Below are positions 61,360 to 64,000 of a DNA stretch of 64,000 nt, in pieces. The stretch's first letter is position 1; every line of letters starts with the position of its first letter. The notes under the pieces were generated by a model. It was not told the DNA's origin, ran no database searches, and worked only from the letters and a program-made list of their open reading frames with translations. Source of the DNA: Aquilaria yunnanensis (Eukaryota > Streptophyta > Magnoliopsida > Malvales > Thymelaeaceae); NCBI GenBank assembly GCA_039654915.1, contig CM077595.1, positions 89,507,501 through 89,571,500 on the forward strand, read 5' to 3'. The translations under genes were made by a program, and so were the position numbers.

Positions 61360-61590
61360 AGTGACTGAAAAATTCAGTCATTAATTACAAAATTACAAAA
61401 AGCATTGGATTAGCGACTGAAAATTCACTCGCTAACGAGGGTACAACTGTCAATAAATGGTTTACGCGACTAACTAGCAACTGAGTATTTAGTCGCTATT
61501 TAAAAAATTTAATCGTTAATTGTTAAATTCAGTCGCCAATAGATTTTCAATTCAGTCGCTAAATTAAATAATTCAGTCGCTAGTTCTTAA
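61360..61590. repeat. Cluster of AGTCGCTAA / TTAGCGACTGA motifs
   Basis: At least eight copies in both orientations (for example TTCAGTCGCTA, TAGCGACTGAAAATTCA, CAACTGAGTATTTAGTCGC). The same motif family occurs at 57960-58080. These look like TNPA-binding subterminal repeats. Confidence 0.7.
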
Positions 61591-62185
61591 TATTATATTT
61601 TGAATATATAGTTTGTAATATATTAATCACATTATTAAAATATAACATATTATATTTATAATAGCTAACTTTTAATTTCCAAAAATTGTAATATATTATT
61701 TTCAAGATAAATTATGTTTAGTCAAATTACATATAATTATGTCAACTACATTATATTATATTTGTAATAAACAATTTATAATATTATAAATACTAATTAT
61801 ATTTACTCAAAATATTATTTAGTCCAATTAACTCTAACATATTATACATAATTTCAACATTACAATTAACGGAAGAAATACATTAAATCAATTTGATTGT
61901 TCGGACTCTAAAACATCTTTGCCTACTTCCTCCTCTGAAAGGTTATCCTTCTGGGACTACTTCACCGAGAGTGTTAAGATCGATGAGTATTATACCTAAT
62001 TCAACTTCTCTAGTATCACGTGTCATGTCAACATATCATATATGATTTTGCTGGTATACCTCATCATCCTCAAGTGGTCTACCCTTAATGTCGTTTGCTA
62101 CAGAATCATTAGCTGCCTGGACGTCAATGGAGTCCAATTCAATATAACTATGTGGTTTCACCTTTTTTACTATCCACCATTGCTA

Positions 62186-64000
62186 TTAAGACGAATGTGG
62201 ATACTGACAATAAAACACTTGTATGGCTTTACGAGTCAATATGAATAGTTTTGACAAATCTAATTTCGATTTCCACTTCACATCAACGACGCAAGATGAT
62301 AAATATGTGTGAATGCTACGTGTTGGATCAAACCACGTACACTTAAAAATCATGACAATGTTTGGAACATATCCAAAATATTGAAGTTCGATAATTTCAT
62401 CAATCATTCCATAAAAGTTGATCCCACTTTCCAAACTGCTGTCACTCTTGACACAAACACCCCAGTTAGCCGTTGGTTTGGTCAATCTGTAGGTCCTATT
62501 GTGACAGCGAAACCCATTACCCATACAACCGTTATAACTTGTGCCAAAATAAAGTGGACCACACGATGGTTTAACAAGATGTTCGCCCAATCTGTCTAGA
62601 TGAAGTTGACCCTACCAAGACAAAAATAGTTAGCACTATTTTTTTTTTTTTAAGCAGTATAAAATATTAAAGTACTGGATTTGACAAAAAGTTTACATAG
62701 TCACAAAACCACCAAGAAAAATGTTAAACCCAAAACTCTTCCATTTCTCTGTCACTGGAATGGGGAAACTTCTGTCACATAACATCATTGAAAACATTAA
62801 AGTAAACATCTGCTTCTTCACAATTTTGTAAAATGTACAAATGCACCAGTCATATTTCAACCTCATCTAGGATCTTCCAGGTCCCACGAACAAGAAAGTT
62901 CCTATTGTCATTACAAAACACTGAAAAAAGGGATGAGACTAATCCCCTTATTTAAACCCAAATTTATCATCTCAACATTCCTAGGGGCTCGGTTCAATCT
63001 GGTTTTTGTATCATGACTAAAGTAATGTTCACAAAATAATGTCATCTCCTGCACTAGGTATGCCTCCACAATTGAGCCCTTAAACTTTGCCTTATTACGT
63101 GCCTTTTTTTTTTTTTTTTGAGACCGCATAAGCCTACAACAGCAAAGAATAAGGTGTCAGCCAATAAATTAATGAAAATGTTACAAAGTATTCATATAAA
63201 GTACTCTACCATTCAAAAGGATACATCCAATGATACTGAACAGGTCCCCATAGCTTCGCTTCTCAAGGAAAATGTAAAGCTAAGTGTTCCATTGAACCAA
63301 AAAAAGCTAGTGGGAATATCATTTCAAGTTTACAGATAGTGATCATTATGAGGTTCTCATTTTTTTCTATTTCTTCATATCTGATCTTCCGCAAACAAAG
63401 TTCCTAAAAGAATGAACAAACTTCAAATATTGTAGCCCACATTGTTGGTGCCAAATACCCACGCATCACAATAGGCAATAGAGAATAGGCGTTACAGAAA
63501 TACGTGACAATCATGGCTTTTAAAAGCATAGAAACTATAATATGAAACAGTAACATTCTATGATAAATTAAGGAAAACCCATTTAGAAATTTTAATTCTT
63601 TGAGCCATAAACATATCTACCAAACCCCCTCCCATTTTAGAGCATATGTGGCTTTCGATTTGATGCTAGTATTTCCATCATCAATCAAGTAGAGCTCATA
63701 TCGCATATCCAACTATTTTAAATCCAATTAGACATTAGGGTTATCTTTTGTCTCACCTTTTACATATTTCAATTTATAAAATAGATTCTCAAAGAAATTT
63801 GTTTCTATATGCATAACATCTAAGTTATGCTTGACTCCCAGAAAATCGACCATTCTAGCCAATTATGAGTATAACCAAATCCAGTTATGTGCAGATTGTA
63901 ACATAGTGATTCAACTAGTGGGAATTACATGTTATCTAAGCATTGAACGATTTCTTCACTAGGCATTGGTAGAATAGTTGTTTCCTTTACTCATAACCTC
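62186..64000 (-). pseudogene. CACTA TNP2 transposase, C-terminal half including DUF4216 (N-terminus outside window)
   Basis: Minus-strand reading in order: HNLDVMHIETNFFENL and KGETKDNPNV with LDL (about 63850-63740), the TNP2 hallmark 'DVMHIEKNVCxNI ... GKTKDxxxARxDL'; then KSHDCHVF (near 63510), matching 'LKSHDCHVLMQ'; then GSIVEAYLVQEMTLFCEHYF and TRLNRAPRN (63075-62990), matching 'GSIAEGYLxEECLTFCSRYL ... NR'; finally a C-terminal DUF4216 domain with GMIDEIIELQYFGY and MIFKCTWFDP, ending at 62186. In life this enzyme cuts the CACTA ends. Stops and frame changes between the blocks make this copy a pseudogene. Confidence 0.8.

Larger units (their letters stand above)
57941..64000 (-). mobile_element. 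CACTA transposon with TNP2 and TNPA remnants (extends past window)
   Basis: Minus-strand order is TNP2-like (64000 to 62186) then TNPA-like (about 60770 to 58380), the usual CACTA gene order. A candidate left terminus is CACTATATGGAAGAAAC (57941), followed by AGTCGCTA / TAGCGACTGA motifs at 57960-58080. A second cluster of the same motif family lies at 61360-61590, between the two genes, which is unexpected. The right terminus is outside the window, so the left border rests on the CACTA motif alone. Confidence 0.6.

Noticed and set aside
61349..61369. CACTA terminus at GAGTAGTG
   Set aside because: The subterminal motifs lie on the outer side of this site rather than the inner side, so it does not fit an element end.
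62309..62599. Plus-strand open frame of 96 codons
   Set aside because: Opposite-strand shadow of the DUF4216 part of TNP2.

Overview
This window is nuclear DNA from a flowering plant, most likely a eudicot. It is AT-rich, contains one spliced plant transcription-factor gene with canonical GT-AG introns, and is otherwise packed with plant-type transposable elements (CACTA, hAT, Mutator-like, Stowaway, LINE, LTR retrotransposons) and CCCTAAA-type telomere-like repeats. I see no rRNA gene, tRNA gene, CRISPR array or bacterial operon structure.

The only apparently intact host gene is a three-exon NAC transcription factor on the minus strand (38872-40705). Spliced, it encodes 383 residues with a complete NAC domain and the C-terminal signature of the NST1/SND1 secondary-wall master regulators. 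A (TA)n/(GT)n microsatellite lies just upstream, and a possible poly(A) signal lies about 120 bases after the stop.

Layout: 1-4314 is the 3' part of an LTR retrotransposon with a polypurine tract and 3' LTR, carrying a decayed antisense reading frame. 4.7-6.0 kb holds a truncated hAT-like element and a small inverted-repeat element. 6533-10791 is a non-autonomous CACTA element that contains telomere-like DNA, a Stowaway MITE and a minisatellite. 10975-13823 and about 22016-23164 are two members of a second CACTA family. 14761-15616, 19717-20567, 37611-38184, 43875-44195, 46411-46860 and 52851-53190 are small long-terminal-inverted-repeat (Mutator-like) elements. 16370-19529 is a decayed hAT transposon with BED finger and dimerization remnants. 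27.55-35.3 kb is a decayed LINE interrupted by a 942-bp hAT element and a 1426-bp solo LTR. 41478-42590 is an hAT-like element containing a Stowaway MITE that itself contains another. 44.5-45.15 kb is a 5'-truncated LINE tail.

47336-52469 is a CACTA-type element whose interior carries decayed fragments resembling four unrelated host genes, all on the minus strand: a CAX cation/proton exchanger, a ubiquitin-like domain, a NAC domain and the first exon of farnesyl diphosphate synthase. 57107-57882 is a small non-autonomous CACTA element. From about 57.9 kb to beyond the right edge lies a decayed but recognisable CACTA element with TNPA- and TNP2-like regions, a plausible type of source for mobilising the non-autonomous copies.

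The strongest candidates for follow-up are the multi-gene-fragment CACTA element, the CACTA element filled with telomere-like and minisatellite DNA, and the three-level nested element next to the NST1-like gene. All homology statements come from reading translated sequence by eye against remembered family motifs; no database search was run.
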